Assembly: GCF_020165855.1 (NCBI RefSeq)
Contig: NZ_JAIUFY010000007.1
Location: 62,001 to 126,000, forward strand
Length of the DNA stretch: 64,000 nucleotides
Direction: 5' to 3'
Source: Celeribacter litoreus
GTDB taxonomy: Bacteria > Pseudomonadota > Alphaproteobacteria > Rhodobacterales > Rhodobacteraceae
How positions within the stretch are numbered: position 1 is the stretch's first letter; every line of letters begins with the position of its first letter. Both the position numbers and the translations under genes were made by a program. The notes beneath the pieces are model-generated. The model ran no database searches, was not told where the DNA came from, and saw only the letters and a program-made list of their open reading frames with translations. This document shows, piece by piece, positions 50,758 to 60,118 of this stretch.

Positions 50758-52374
50758 ATGCGCCCGTTTCTGACGCTCCACGATCCGCAATCGTCCCGGA
50801 AATACTACGAAGCCGGGCTTTGGCAGAACGAGACATTCTACGATCTCCTCGCGCAGCATGCAGAGGCCAATCCCGACGGCTTCGCCCTGCGTGACGGGCG
50901 CGAAACGCTTGATTGGCAGAGCCTCAAGGCCCGTGTCGATGCCATGGCCGACAACCTGTTCGAACATGGCGTCGTTGCAGGCGACCGGATTTCTATCTGG
51001 ATGTCGAACCGTGTTGAGGTGGTGATCACCTTCCTCGCCTGTTCGCGTCAGGGGATTGCCTGCAACCCGTCCCTGCACCGCAGCTACACCTGCGCGGAGA
51101 TCATTGATCTGCTCACGGAACTCAACGCCAAGGCGCTCGTGACCGAAGAGGGCTGGGGCGCGGACCGGACGCAGCATGACTTCACGGCGATGGCCAAAGC
51201 GCTGCCGTTCATGGAAAAGGTCTACACCCCGCAGAATTTCCCGAACCACATCACGCAGGTAGATCCTGAACCGCATTCGAACCCCGATAGCGTGGCCTAT
51301 CTGGCGTTTACCTCGGGGACGACCGGACGCCCGAAATGCGTGATGCATTCGTGCAATACGCTCCTCGCCAACGCCCGTGATCTGGCGCGGGACTGGGCGC
51401 TCGACGAGCACAGCGTCATCCTCACACTGAGCCCGTTTTCGCACCATATCGCGTGGGTCGCGCTCGGGCAGTGGCTCGTGTGTGGTGGCCAGTTGGTGAT
51501 GGATGACCCGCCAGAGGGTCTGAGCCGCCTCGACTGGATCGTTGAAACGGGCGCAACCTATGTGATGGGCGTGCCGACGCATGCGATGGACATTCTGTCC
51601 GAACAAAAACGCCGTGGCATCGCCCGCATCGGTCAGGTGCAGACCTTCTATATGGCGGGCTCGCCCATTCCCGAAGTCGTCGCGCAGGAGTTCGTCGAAC
51701 AGGGGATCACGCCGCAGAACATCTACGGCATGACCGAATGTTCCTCTCACCAATACACCCATCCGAGCGACGACAAAGCCGTCTGGATTTCGACCTGCGG
51801 GCGCGGGGGGCCGGGCTATGAGGTGAAAATCTGGGACCCCGAAAACCCCGATGTGGAACTGCCGCAGGGCAAATCCGGCGAGATCGGCGGTCGCGGTGCG
51901 GCGATGATGCTCGGTTATTTTGCCAACCAGGCGGCGACCGAGAAGACGTTTAACAAACACGGATATCTTCTCTCGGGCGATCTCGGGTCGTTTGACACGA
52001 ACGGCAACCTGCGGATCGAGGGCCGGATTAAGGACCTCATCATCCGTGGCGGCCACAACATCTTCCCGTCGCGGATCGAGGCCCTGACGCTCACTCATTC
52101 GCGCATTGAAAAGGCAGCGGCCTTTGGTGTGCCGGATGATCGTCTCGGCGAAAAGGTCTGTCTGGCGGTCATCGGTGACGTCGAGGCAGGGGACATGCTG
52201 CGCCACCTCGCGCATGAAGGCCTGTCCAAGTTCGACATGCCGGAATGGTATCTCGCCGTGGATAGCCTGCCGCTCACCGCCAGCGGCAAAATTCTCAAAC
52301 GCGAACTGACCGAGATGGTCAAACGCGGTGAAATCACGCCCGAGCCGGTGCGTTATGTCGAAGAAAAGGTCTGA
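50758..52374 (+). CDS. AMP-forming acyl-CoA ligase (cyclohexanecarboxylate-CoA ligase, AliA-like)
   Basis: 538 aa adenylating enzyme. The AMP-binding loop is FTSGTTGRPKCVMHS; YGMTECSS, the hinge region LLSGDLGSFDTNGNLRIEGR and the catalytic Lys in SGKILKRE complete the family set. It activates a carboxylic acid to its CoA thioester. Its position directly after the BadI-like gene, as in the ali/bad genes of Rhodopseudomonas palustris, suggests an alicyclic acid as substrate; other acids cannot be excluded. The gap to the previous gene is 9 bases and it ends 3 bases before the next start. Confidence 0.82.
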   Translation: MRPFLTLHDPQSSRKYYEAGLWQNETFYDLLAQHAEANPDGFALRDGRETLDWQSLKARVDAMADNLFEHGVVAGDRISIWMSNRVEVVITFLACSRQGIACNPSLHRSYTCAEIIDLLTELNAKALVTEEGWGADRTQHDFTAMAKALPFMEKVYTPQNFPNHITQVDPEPHSNPDSVAYLAFTSGTTGRPKCVMHSCNTLLANARDLARDWALDEHSVILTLSPFSHHIAWVALGQWLVCGGQLVMDDPPEGLSRLDWIVETGATYVMGVPTHAMDILSEQKRRGIARIGQVQTFYMAGSPIPEVVAQEFVEQGITPQNIYGMTECSSHQYTHPSDDKAVWISTCGRGGPGYEVKIWDPENPDVELPQGKSGEIGGRGAAMMLGYFANQAATEKTFNKHGYLLSGDLGSFDTNGNLRIEGRIKDLIIRGGHNIFPSRIEALTLTHSRIEKAAAFGVPDDRLGEKVCLAVIGDVEAGDMLRHLAHEGLSKFDMPEWYLAVDSLPLTASGKILKRELTEMVKRGEITPEPVRYVEEKV

Positions 52375-52377
52375 TTG

Positions 52378-53148
52378 ATGGCAGTTGAACTGACACGGAG
52401 CGGCGATTGCGCCGTTCTCACTCTGAACCGTCCCGAGGCGCTCAATGCATTGAGCTTTGCGATCCTGCGCGAAATCGGCGCGGCGATTGACGAAGTGGCG
52501 GCCATGACCGACGTGCGGGCGCTGCTCGTGACGGGGGCAGGCGAAAAGGCGTTTTGCGCCGGTGCGGACATCAAAGAACTGCGCAACCGTCCGCTGATGG
52601 ATCAGCTCCGCGGCGCGGAACTCGGCCAGTCCGTCTTTGCGAAACTCGACACGCTGCCGGTGCCGTCTGTGGCGCTCGTGAACGGGTATGCGTTTGGTGG
52701 CGGCTCCGAGTTGGCATTGGCATGCACCTTCCGTCTCGCGGCGCCGAACGCGATTTTCGGCTTGCCGGAGATCAAGCTCGGCCTCATCCCCGGATATGGC
52801 GGCACCCAGCGTCTGCCGCGCCTGATCGGTGAGGGCCGTGCGCTCGAAATCATCATGACCGGCCGCAACGTGAAGGCCGACGAAGCGGAACGCATCGGTC
52901 TCGTGAACGCGGTCGTCGAGGGCGACCTGATGGAAGCCGGACTGGAATTCGCTGGCAAGTTCACACGCTACAGCCTGCCTGCGCTCGGATTTGCCCGCAG
53001 CGCCGTGCAGCGCGCCGCCGATCTGTCGCTGACAGAGGGTCTGCGGGTGGAGGCGGAGCTGTCGACGCTCGCCTACCGGACCGAGGACGCCGAAGAGGGC
53101 ATGGCGGCCTTTGAAGAGAAACGTAAACCGGAGTTCAAAGATGGCTAA
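52378..53148 (+). CDS. Enoyl-CoA hydratase (BadK-like role)
   Basis: 256 aa. This is the only crotonase in the window with both hydratase glutamates: Glu111 (GGGSELALAC) and Glu131 (FGLPEIKLG), 20 residues apart as in rat mitochondrial hydratase. It should add water to an enoyl-CoA such as cyclohex-1-ene-1-carboxyl-CoA to give the 2-hydroxy compound. C-terminal FEEKRKPEF is typical. The ATG at 52378 is preceded in frame by a TTG; the next gene starts 8 bases before its stop. Confidence 0.85.
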   Translation: MAVELTRSGDCAVLTLNRPEALNALSFAILREIGAAIDEVAAMTDVRALLVTGAGEKAFCAGADIKELRNRPLMDQLRGAELGQSVFAKLDTLPVPSVALVNGYAFGGGSELALACTFRLAAPNAIFGLPEIKLGLIPGYGGTQRLPRLIGEGRALEIIMTGRNVKADEAERIGLVNAVVEGDLMEAGLEFAGKFTRYSLPALGFARSAVQRAADLSLTEGLRVEAELSTLAYRTEDAEEGMAAFEEKRKPEFKDG

Positions 53149-53845
53149 CGGGCAGATTATCGTAACAGGCGGCTCCAAAGGGATCGGGGCCGCGATCGCA
53201 GAGGAGCTGCAGGGCCGTGGCTTTGACATCGTGTGTCTGTCCCGCTCCGGCGGCGGCAGCATCGGCCACCAGATCGCCTGCGACATGACTGACGAGGCGG
53301 CGGTGAAAGCCGCGTTTGAGGAGGCCGCCGCGCGTGGTCCGATCGCGGGTCTCGTGAACAATGCGGGTGTGCATATCGGCGGCTCGATTGCGGATCTGAC
53401 TGTGGAGAGCTTTGACAAAACCATCGCGCTCAACGCGACCGCCGTCATGGTCGCCGCGCGCGAGGTCTATCCGCACCTGCGCGAAAGCGGCGGAACCATC
53501 GTCAATATCGGCTCTTTCTTCGACAAACTCGGCGTGCCCGACAACCTCGCCTACTGCGCCTCCAAGGCGGCGGTGGCGGCGATGACGCGCTGCATGGCGG
53601 TCGAATGGGCCCGTGACGGCATCCGCGTGATGAACGTCGCGCCCGGCTACATCGAAACCGATCTCAACCGTGATTTTCTGGCGCGCGAAAAGGTCAAGGC
53701 ATGGATGGCACAACGCATCCCGACCGGCGCACCAGGCAAGCCTGAAGACGTGTCCAAACTCGTGGCCGCGATCTTTGACGAACAAATCAACTTCCTGACC
53801 GGCGAGACAATCTACATCGACGGCGCACAAGGGATGAACCACTGA
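53141..53845 (+). CDS. SDR dehydrogenase (BadH-like role)
   Basis: 234 aa classical SDR with an intact active site: Ser125 (NIGS), Tyr138 and Lys142 (YCASK), and the nucleotide motif TGGSKGIG at residues 9-16. It should oxidise a hydroxyacyl-CoA; in this operon the 2-hydroxycyclohexanecarboxyl-CoA to 2-oxo step is the missing reaction. It is short, and the sequence is closer to general SDRs than to BadH itself, so the role rests on gene order. The ATG lies inside the end of the previous gene. Confidence 0.72.
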   Translation: MANGQIIVTGGSKGIGAAIAEELQGRGFDIVCLSRSGGGSIGHQIACDMTDEAAVKAAFEEAAARGPIAGLVNNAGVHIGGSIADLTVESFDKTIALNATAVMVAAREVYPHLRESGGTIVNIGSFFDKLGVPDNLAYCASKAAVAAMTRCMAVEWARDGIRVMNVAPGYIETDLNRDFLAREKVKAWMAQRIPTGAPGKPEDVSKLVAAIFDEQINFLTGETIYIDGAQGMNH

Positions 53846-55011
53846 TGAATATGTATGAACGCTTACTGAGCTACCGTAACTGGAGCGACGACGAACAGGC
53901 CATTCTCGATCAGGTCCAGCGCATGACCAATGAGGTCATCGCCCCCAACGCAGAACACATCGACGCAACCGGCGAATTTCCGTGGAAGAACGTCGAGGCG
54001 ATCAACGCGCTCGGCCTCAATGCCGTGTTCGTGCCTGAGGAATATGGTGGGATGCCGATGCGCTTCCGTCTCTACCTCGAGATCGTGTCGATCATCTCCG
54101 AGGCCTGCGCCTCCACAGGCATCATCTATGCCACGAACTATCACGGTATGAAGCCGCTGATCGAATACGGCAACGACGAACAGAAAGAGCGCCTGCTGCC
54201 CTGCATCGCAGAGGGTGGTCTTGGCGCGCTAGCCATCACGGAGCCGACCGCAGGGTCCGATGCGACGGGCATGAAGACCTCCTTCACGCCGGATGGTGAC
54301 GACATTATCCTGAAGGGCAACAAGGTCTTTATCTCCAACGGCGATGTGGCCGACCGCTATCTCGTCTTCGGAAAATGGTCCGAGATCGACGACCCAAAAC
54401 GCGCGATTTCCGCGCTGATCCTCGAAAAAGGGTCCGAAGGGTTCAGCGTCATCAGCAAAGAGAAAAAGATGGGTCACAATGGCTCGTCCACCTGTGCGCT
54501 CGCGTTCGACAACGTGCGCGTGCCGCGCAAGAACCTTTTGTGCGAACCGGGCGACGGTCTCAAAATCCTGCTCGGTTCTCTCAACCGCTCGCGTCCGTCT
54601 GTCGCGGCCCATGCCCTCGGCATCGCGCGCGCCGCGTTCAAGGACATGGTCGCATACGGCAGCGACCGCGTGCAGAGCCGCAAGAAAGTGCTCGAATTCC
54701 AGGGCAACCAATTCACGCTCGCTGACCTCGCGGGTGAATTGCTCATGGCGGAGAAGTGGCTCGATTACGTCGCTGACCTCATTGAAGCGGGTGAAACCGA
54801 CTTCGGCATGGAAGCCTCTCTCGCGAAACTGCGCGCCTCTGATCTCGCCATGAAGATGGCGACCGAATGCGTCCAGTTCCACGGCGGCTACGGCTACTGC
54901 CGCGACTACCGCGCGGAACGGCTCATGCGCGACGCCAAAATCACCCAGATCTGGGAAGGCACCAATCAGGTTCACCGCCAACTCATCGGACGGAGTTTCA
55001 TTCAAAAATGA
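53845..55011 (+). CDS. Acyl-CoA dehydrogenase 3 (AliB-like role)
   Basis: 388 aa. AITEPTAGSDATGM is the flavin loop, HGGYGYCRDYRAERLMRDAKI the C-terminal signature, and Glu371 in WEGTNQVHR the catalytic base. It is less similar to the enzymes at 8194 and 19435 than those are to each other. In this operon it would desaturate the ring acyl-CoA before hydration, with ETF as electron acceptor. Start and stop both overlap neighbouring genes (TGATG and ATGA). Confidence 0.88.
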   Translation: MNMYERLLSYRNWSDDEQAILDQVQRMTNEVIAPNAEHIDATGEFPWKNVEAINALGLNAVFVPEEYGGMPMRFRLYLEIVSIISEACASTGIIYATNYHGMKPLIEYGNDEQKERLLPCIAEGGLGALAITEPTAGSDATGMKTSFTPDGDDIILKGNKVFISNGDVADRYLVFGKWSEIDDPKRAISALILEKGSEGFSVISKEKKMGHNGSSTCALAFDNVRVPRKNLLCEPGDGLKILLGSLNRSRPSVAAHALGIARAAFKDMVAYGSDRVQSRKKVLEFQGNQFTLADLAGELLMAEKWLDYVADLIEAGETDFGMEASLAKLRASDLAMKMATECVQFHGGYGYCRDYRAERLMRDAKITQIWEGTNQVHRQLIGRSFIQK

Positions 55012-56516
55012 CCAATATCAAGAAAGTCGCCGTCTGCGGCGCAGGCGGCACCATGGGTGCGGGGATTGCCATCGTGGCGGCACGTGGCGGGTTTGAAACG
55101 ATCTGCTTTGACATGTCTGCCGAGGGTCTCGCACGCTCGCGCAAGAACGCGGAGAAGTTCTTTGGCAAGTCGGTTGCCAAGGGCCGGATGAGCCAGGAGG
55201 ACGCCGATGCCGCTCTCGGGCGCATGTCGGATTCCACCGATCTCAACGACCTCGCCGATTGCGACCTGATCATTGAGGCGATCTTTGAGAGCCTTGAGGT
55301 CAAAAAGGATCTGTTCGGCAAGTTGAACGGCATCTGCAAAGCCGAGACAATCTTTGCTTCGAACACCTCGACCCTGTCGATCACCGAGATTGCGGGCGGC
55401 TCCGGTCGTGACGACCGTGTGGTCGGCATGCACTTCTGTCTGCCAGCGGAGGTGATGAAACTCATCGAGATGTCGCGCGGCATCAACACCTCTGCGGAGA
55501 CCTTTGACACCGCATGGGCATGGACCGAGGCCTGCAAACAGATTCCGGTGGAAACGCAGGACAAGCCGGGCTTCATCCTCAACGCGCTCTTGGTTCCGTT
55601 CAATAACGACGTGATCCGTGCCATCGAGGCGGGCCTTTGCTCTGCCGAGGACATCGACCTCGCGATCAAATCGGGCCTTGGCTACAAGATGGGGCCGTGC
55701 ACTCTGTTGGACCTGATCGGTCTCGACACGCAGGTGCGTCTGGGGGAAGCGTTCTATCCGATCACGCTCGACACCCGCGCCTCCGTGCCGCCGCTCTGCC
55801 GCCGTATGGTGGCTGCCGGTCGTCTGGGCAACAAATCCGGCTCCGGCCTGCTCACCGCACCGGCTGCGGAGAAGGCCACAGAAGCCCCCGCCTATAGCAT
55901 CGCGTCTGCGGGCGAGAGCCGTTCCTTTGCGGAGGGTGACGCCTTCCTCGGCGGTGCGAGTGATGGGGCGCCTGTCACGATCCACCTCGGCGGTGGGTTT
56001 GCGCCGGACGACAGCAAAACCGCCGTTCTGGTCGAACTCGACACCGAATGCCTCGGCGTTCACACGGGTGAGGACATGGGGCGCGAAGGCTCCAATGCAG
56101 TGGGCTTTGCCCGCTACCGCAACGGCAATGATGCGCCGTCGAACCTCATTGAACTCGTCAAGCAGCCGAACACCGATGCCGCCGCGCTCGCCGCTGCGCG
56201 GGCTGTGTTCGAGGTCGCGGGCTTTGACGTCGTGGTCTGCGCCGACCAACCGGGCCGCATCGTGGACCGCCTTGTCCGTCCGAAATACAACGACGCGCTG
56301 CGCTTCCTCGATGAGGGTCTCGCGAGTGCGGCGGATATGGACAAGACCTGCTGCATGGGTCTCGGCTATCCGGACGGTCCGATCGAGCGCGTCGTGCGCG
56401 GCGGTCTTGCCCGTCACTTCGACGTGACCACCGCCATCGCGGACATGACCGGCCAGAAGGGCTATGCCCCCGCGCGTGCCGCTGTCGTGGCCAAAGCGCG
56501 CGAGGCTGCGGAATGA
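55008..56516 (+). CDS. 3-hydroxyacyl-CoA dehydrogenase 1
   Basis: 502 aa with two dehydrogenase C-terminal domains. The Rossmann motif GAGGTMGAG lies at the N-terminus and the catalytic His in VVGMHFCLPAEVMKLIEM. The usual HFFNP sequence has changed to HFCLP, so substrate preference may differ from the paralogue at 58670. It oxidises a 3-hydroxyacyl-CoA to the 3-oxo form during shortening of the ring-opened acyl-CoA. The ATG overlaps the previous stop. Confidence 0.85.
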   Translation: MTNIKKVAVCGAGGTMGAGIAIVAARGGFETICFDMSAEGLARSRKNAEKFFGKSVAKGRMSQEDADAALGRMSDSTDLNDLADCDLIIEAIFESLEVKKDLFGKLNGICKAETIFASNTSTLSITEIAGGSGRDDRVVGMHFCLPAEVMKLIEMSRGINTSAETFDTAWAWTEACKQIPVETQDKPGFILNALLVPFNNDVIRAIEAGLCSAEDIDLAIKSGLGYKMGPCTLLDLIGLDTQVRLGEAFYPITLDTRASVPPLCRRMVAAGRLGNKSGSGLLTAPAAEKATEAPAYSIASAGESRSFAEGDAFLGGASDGAPVTIHLGGGFAPDDSKTAVLVELDTECLGVHTGEDMGREGSNAVGFARYRNGNDAPSNLIELVKQPNTDAAALAAARAVFEVAGFDVVVCADQPGRIVDRLVRPKYNDALRFLDEGLASAADMDKTCCMGLGYPDGPIERVVRGGLARHFDVTTAIADMTGQKGYAPARAAVVAKAREAAE

Positions 56517-57646
56517 AAGGGGCTCTCGACGGAATTCGGGTGCTCGATTTCTCGACGCTTTTGCCCGGGCCGATGGCCACGCTGATCCTCGCCGAAGCAG
56601 GCGCAGAGGTCATCAAGGTCGAACGCCCCGGTCGCGGCGAAGAGATGCGCAGCTATGTTCCGAAATGGGGCGGGAGTGACAGTTCCAACTTTCACCTCCT
56701 GAACCGTGGTAAAAAGAGCATCGCGGTCGACCTGAAAGACCCTAAGTCCCGCGCCAAACTCACGCCGCTGATCGAGAGCGCCGATATCGTGATGGAGCAA
56801 TTCCGCCCCGGTGTCATGGCGCGTCTCGGCCTGTCCTACGACGACATGCGCGCGATCAATCCGGACATCATCTATTGCTCGATCACCGGCTACGGCCAGA
56901 CGGGTCCAAAGGCGATGGTCGCGGGTCATGACCTCAACTATCAAGGCGACGCTGGCATGGCCGCGCTGAGCCTCGGCACGCCCGAGGTGCCCGTCATGCC
57001 GCCTGCGCTCACCGCCGACATTGCGGGGGGCACGTATCCGGCGCTGGTCAACATCCTCATGGCGCTTTGGCGGCGCGAGAAGACCGGCGAAGGCGCGCAG
57101 ATCGACATTGCGATGGCCGAAAACCTCTTTCCCTTCCTCTACTGGGCGCAGGGCGAGGGTCAGGTCACGGGCGATTGGCCGGGCAATGGTGATGCGCTCG
57201 TCACCGGTGGCACGCCACGCTACCGCCTCTACCCGACGTCTGACGGTCGCTTTGCAGCCATTGCGCCGATTGAGCAGAAGTTCTGGGAAGGGTTCTGCGC
57301 CGCGATCGACCTCGATCCCGCGCTCCGCGACGATGCGAAGGATCCGGCGGCAACAACCGCGCGTGTGGCCGAGATTCTGGCCAGCAAACCCGCGAGCCAC
57401 TGGGCCCCGATCTTTGAGGCGGCTGATTGCTGCTGTTCCATTGTGAACGGTCTCGATGAGGCCATGTCCGACCCGCATTTCCGGGCGCGTGGGGTGTTCG
57501 ATCATCAGATCACCGGCCCGGACGGATCGCAGATGCCTGCGCTCCCCGTGCCTGTGGCGCCCGCCTTCCGCGCGGCCACTGACGAGGCCCGCTCTGCCCC
57601 CGCGCTCGGGGCGGATAACGCGGCCTGTCTCGGATCAACGGACTAA
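56513..57646 (+). CDS. Alpha-methylacyl-CoA racemase-like family III CoA-transferase
   Basis: 377 aa of the CaiB/AMACR fold. His139 (AGHDLNY), Asp169 (LTADIAGG) and Glu254 (PIEQKFW) have exactly the spacing of His126, Asp156 and Glu241 in Mycobacterium tuberculosis MCR (30 and 115 residues). This supports racemisation at the alpha carbon of a 2-methylacyl-CoA rather than CoA transfer. Such an enzyme is needed when a methyl-branched acyl-CoA reaches a stereospecific acyl-CoA dehydrogenase, pointing to a branched or isoprenoid-like substrate (inference). Coupled to the previous gene by ATGA. Confidence 0.82.
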   Translation: MKGALDGIRVLDFSTLLPGPMATLILAEAGAEVIKVERPGRGEEMRSYVPKWGGSDSSNFHLLNRGKKSIAVDLKDPKSRAKLTPLIESADIVMEQFRPGVMARLGLSYDDMRAINPDIIYCSITGYGQTGPKAMVAGHDLNYQGDAGMAALSLGTPEVPVMPPALTADIAGGTYPALVNILMALWRREKTGEGAQIDIAMAENLFPFLYWAQGEGQVTGDWPGNGDALVTGGTPRYRLYPTSDGRFAAIAPIEQKFWEGFCAAIDLDPALRDDAKDPAATTARVAEILASKPASHWAPIFEAADCCCSIVNGLDEAMSDPHFRARGVFDHQITGPDGSQMPALPVPVAPAFRAATDEARSAPALGADNAACLGSTD

Positions 57647-57658
57647 AGGGGGATCGCC

Positions 57659-58663
57659 ATGAAAGCCGTCATCGTCCGCGAATTCACGCCTTTCGATCAG
57701 GCGCAGTATGGCGATTTGCCCGATCCGGAACCTGCCGAGGGCGAGGTCGTCGTCGATCTCGCCACGGCGGAAGCAAACTTTCCGGACATCCTCTATATCG
57801 AAGGAAAGTATCAGAAAAAGCCGCCATTTCCCTTTTCCCCCGGTCTTGCGGGGGCAGGGGTCGTGTCAAAACTCGGTGCGGGTGTCAGTGATCTGACGGT
57901 CGGGCAACGGGTGATGGTTCTGCCCTATTACGGGACTTACGCGGAAAAGATTGCGCTCCCTGCGGGCTACTGTTTTCCGATGCCGGACGAGATGCCGTTC
58001 GACGTCGCGGCGGCCTTTGGCCTCGTCTATCAAACCGCGTGGTTCGCGCTCACGGACCGCGGTGCGATGAAGGCGGGGGATACGGTCCTCGTGCTTGGCG
58101 CGACGGGCGGGGTCGGCATGGCGGCGGTGCAAATCGCCAAGGCGCTCGGCGCGGGCAAGGTGATCGCAGCCACCCGTGGCGAAGAGGGGGCCAAGACCGC
58201 CCTCGGGTTCGGCGCGGATGCGACCATTGATACGAGCGCGGGTGATCTGCGCAGTGAACTGCGCGACCGTGTGAAGGAACTCACCGACGGACAGGGTGCG
58301 GATGTTGTCATTGATCCGGTCGGCGGCGATGTGACGGGTGCTGCACTGCGCGCGATGGCGTGGCAGGGGCGGCTCGTGGTTGTGGGCTTTGCCTCCGGCA
58401 CCATTCCGCAGATCGGAGCCAATTATCTCCTCGTGAAAAACATCTCGGTGGGCGGTGTCCAATGGACCGACTACCGCGCCCGCCAACTCGACCGCGTGCA
58501 TGACGCGCAAACGCAGATGTTCGACCTTTGGCGCGCGGGCAAACTCGCCCCGCATATCGTCCGGCGTCTGCCGCTCGCCGACTTTGCCGAGGCGCTGCGC
58601 GCGCTTCAGCAGGCCAAGGTCGCGGGCAAAATCATTCTGACAATTCAAGAACCAGAGGAGTAA
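57659..58663 (+). CDS. Quinone oxidoreductase-like medium-chain reductase (zinc-free)
   Basis: 334 aa NADPH-dependent medium-chain reductase. The nucleotide site LVLGATGGVGMAAVQIAKALGA is the quinone oxidoreductase version, and there are no zinc Cys clusters. Relatives reduce activated double bonds, including enoyl-CoA and enone groups. In this operon it could saturate a pathway enoyl-CoA or enone; the exact reaction is unknown. RBS AAAGGGGGATCGCC. Confidence 0.8.
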   Translation: MKAVIVREFTPFDQAQYGDLPDPEPAEGEVVVDLATAEANFPDILYIEGKYQKKPPFPFSPGLAGAGVVSKLGAGVSDLTVGQRVMVLPYYGTYAEKIALPAGYCFPMPDEMPFDVAAAFGLVYQTAWFALTDRGAMKAGDTVLVLGATGGVGMAAVQIAKALGAGKVIAATRGEEGAKTALGFGADATIDTSAGDLRSELRDRVKELTDGQGADVVIDPVGGDVTGAALRAMAWQGRLVVVGFASGTIPQIGANYLLVKNISVGGVQWTDYRARQLDRVHDAQTQMFDLWRAGKLAPHIVRRLPLADFAEALRALQQAKVAGKIILTIQEPEE

Positions 58664-58669
58664 ATCCCG

Positions 58670-60094
58670 GTGACAGCACTCAGCACATCCTGCAGCATTG
58701 GCGTGATCGGCGCCGGAACCATGGGCGCAGGGATCGCGCAACTCGCGGCTGCCGCGGGCCATCCGGTCCTGTTGTTCGACGCCATGGACGGCGCCGCCGC
58801 GACAGGGAAGGCGAAGATCGGCAAGGGTCTCGAAAAACTCGTCGCACGGGGCAAGATGACCGAAGGTGACGTTGCCGCGCTCCTCGACCGGATTTCTGTC
58901 GCAGGGTCGCTGGAGGATTTCGCAGGGGTGTCTCTCGCCGTTGAGGCCATTGTCGAAAACCTCGACATCAAACGCAAAGTGTTCGGCCAGCTCGAAGAGA
59001 TCATGGCGGAGGATGCGATCCTCGGGACCAACACGTCTTCGATCTCCGTCACCTCCATCGGGCGCGACCTAAAACGTCCGGGGCAGTTGGTCGGCATGCA
59101 CTTCTTCAACCCCGCGCCGGTGATGAAACTCGTCGAAGTGATTTCCGGCGTGTCCACCGATCCGGCGGTCGCGGAGACCGTGTTTGACACCGCGGAGGCC
59201 TGGGGCAAGGTTGCGGTCCATGCGAAATCGACGCCCGGGTTCATCGTGAACCGCGTTGCGCGGCCCTATTATGCAGAGGCGCTGCGTCTCTATGAAGAAC
59301 AGGTGGCCGATCCCGCCACTCTGGACGCGCTCATGACCGAGGGGGCAGGGTTCCGCATGGGGCCGTTCACGCTCATGGACCTGATCGGGCATGACGTGAA
59401 CTATGCCGTGAGCACCTCCGTCTTTGACGCCTACTATCAGGAACCGCGCTTCCGCCCGTCGATTGCGCAGCTCGAACTCGTCAACGCGGGCCGTCTCGGT
59501 CGCAAGACGGGGCAGGGGTTCTATGACTACCGCGATGGTGCGGAAAAGGGCGAACCGCGCGCCGAAGCTGTGGCGGATGACGTGGACCAATTCGCGGGCT
59601 TTACGTTCGAAGCTCCGTTCGATTGCGGCACAGTCATGATCCAGCCCACCGATGGCCGCACGGCAAAAGCCGTCGCGCAGACCACGGGCAAAGCGACCAT
59701 CGTTTATGACCTCGTGGACAAGGCCTCCGGCAGCACCCGCGTCGCATTCGCCGCCTCTCCCGACGTCGCGCCGGACCAGATCGAGCGCTTTGTCGCCACG
59801 ATGTATCTACAGGGCCTGACCGCGACCCATCTACCGGACTGGCCGGGTCTCGTGGCGCTGCGCACGGTCGCGATGCTCGCCAACGAAGGCTTCGAAGCCA
59901 TGCTTCAGGGCGTGGCGGACGAAGACGGGATCGACAAGGCGATGCGCTTTGGTGTGAACTACCCCAAAGGGCCAATCGCATGGGCCAAAGAGATCGGTCT
60001 GACCCGCGTGCTCTCTGCCCTTGACGCCCTGCACGATATCACCGGCGACCCGCGCTACCGTGCCTCCATGGCACTGCGCATGGCCGCGAGCTAA
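58670..60094 (+). CDS. 3-hydroxyacyl-CoA dehydrogenase 2
   Basis: 474 aa. The Rossmann motif is GAGTMGAG, the catalytic His is in GMHFFNPAPVMKLVEV (the standard form), and a duplicated C-terminal domain follows. It oxidises 3-hydroxyacyl-CoA with NAD. There is no hydratase domain, so it is not a fused FadB-type protein. The start is GTG at 58670, set by AGAGGAG 9 bases upstream. It may act after the ring-opened dicarboxylyl-CoA has been desaturated and hydrated. Confidence 0.87.
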   Translation: MTALSTSCSIGVIGAGTMGAGIAQLAAAAGHPVLLFDAMDGAAATGKAKIGKGLEKLVARGKMTEGDVAALLDRISVAGSLEDFAGVSLAVEAIVENLDIKRKVFGQLEEIMAEDAILGTNTSSISVTSIGRDLKRPGQLVGMHFFNPAPVMKLVEVISGVSTDPAVAETVFDTAEAWGKVAVHAKSTPGFIVNRVARPYYAEALRLYEEQVADPATLDALMTEGAGFRMGPFTLMDLIGHDVNYAVSTSVFDAYYQEPRFRPSIAQLELVNAGRLGRKTGQGFYDYRDGAEKGEPRAEAVADDVDQFAGFTFEAPFDCGTVMIQPTDGRTAKAVAQTTGKATIVYDLVDKASGSTRVAFAASPDVAPDQIERFVATMYLQGLTATHLPDWPGLVALRTVAMLANEGFEAMLQGVADEDGIDKAMRFGVNYPKGPIAWAKEIGLTRVLSALDALHDITGDPRYRASMALRMAAS

Positions 60095-60118
60095 GCCAGA
60101 CGACGAGAGGAGGCGCGC

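Noticed and set aside
48661-53448. Very long leftward open frame of about 1595 codons
   Set aside because: Only its last 350 codons (48661-49713) look like a protein family. The rest is the antisense shadow of the ring-opening operon, common in GC-rich DNA.
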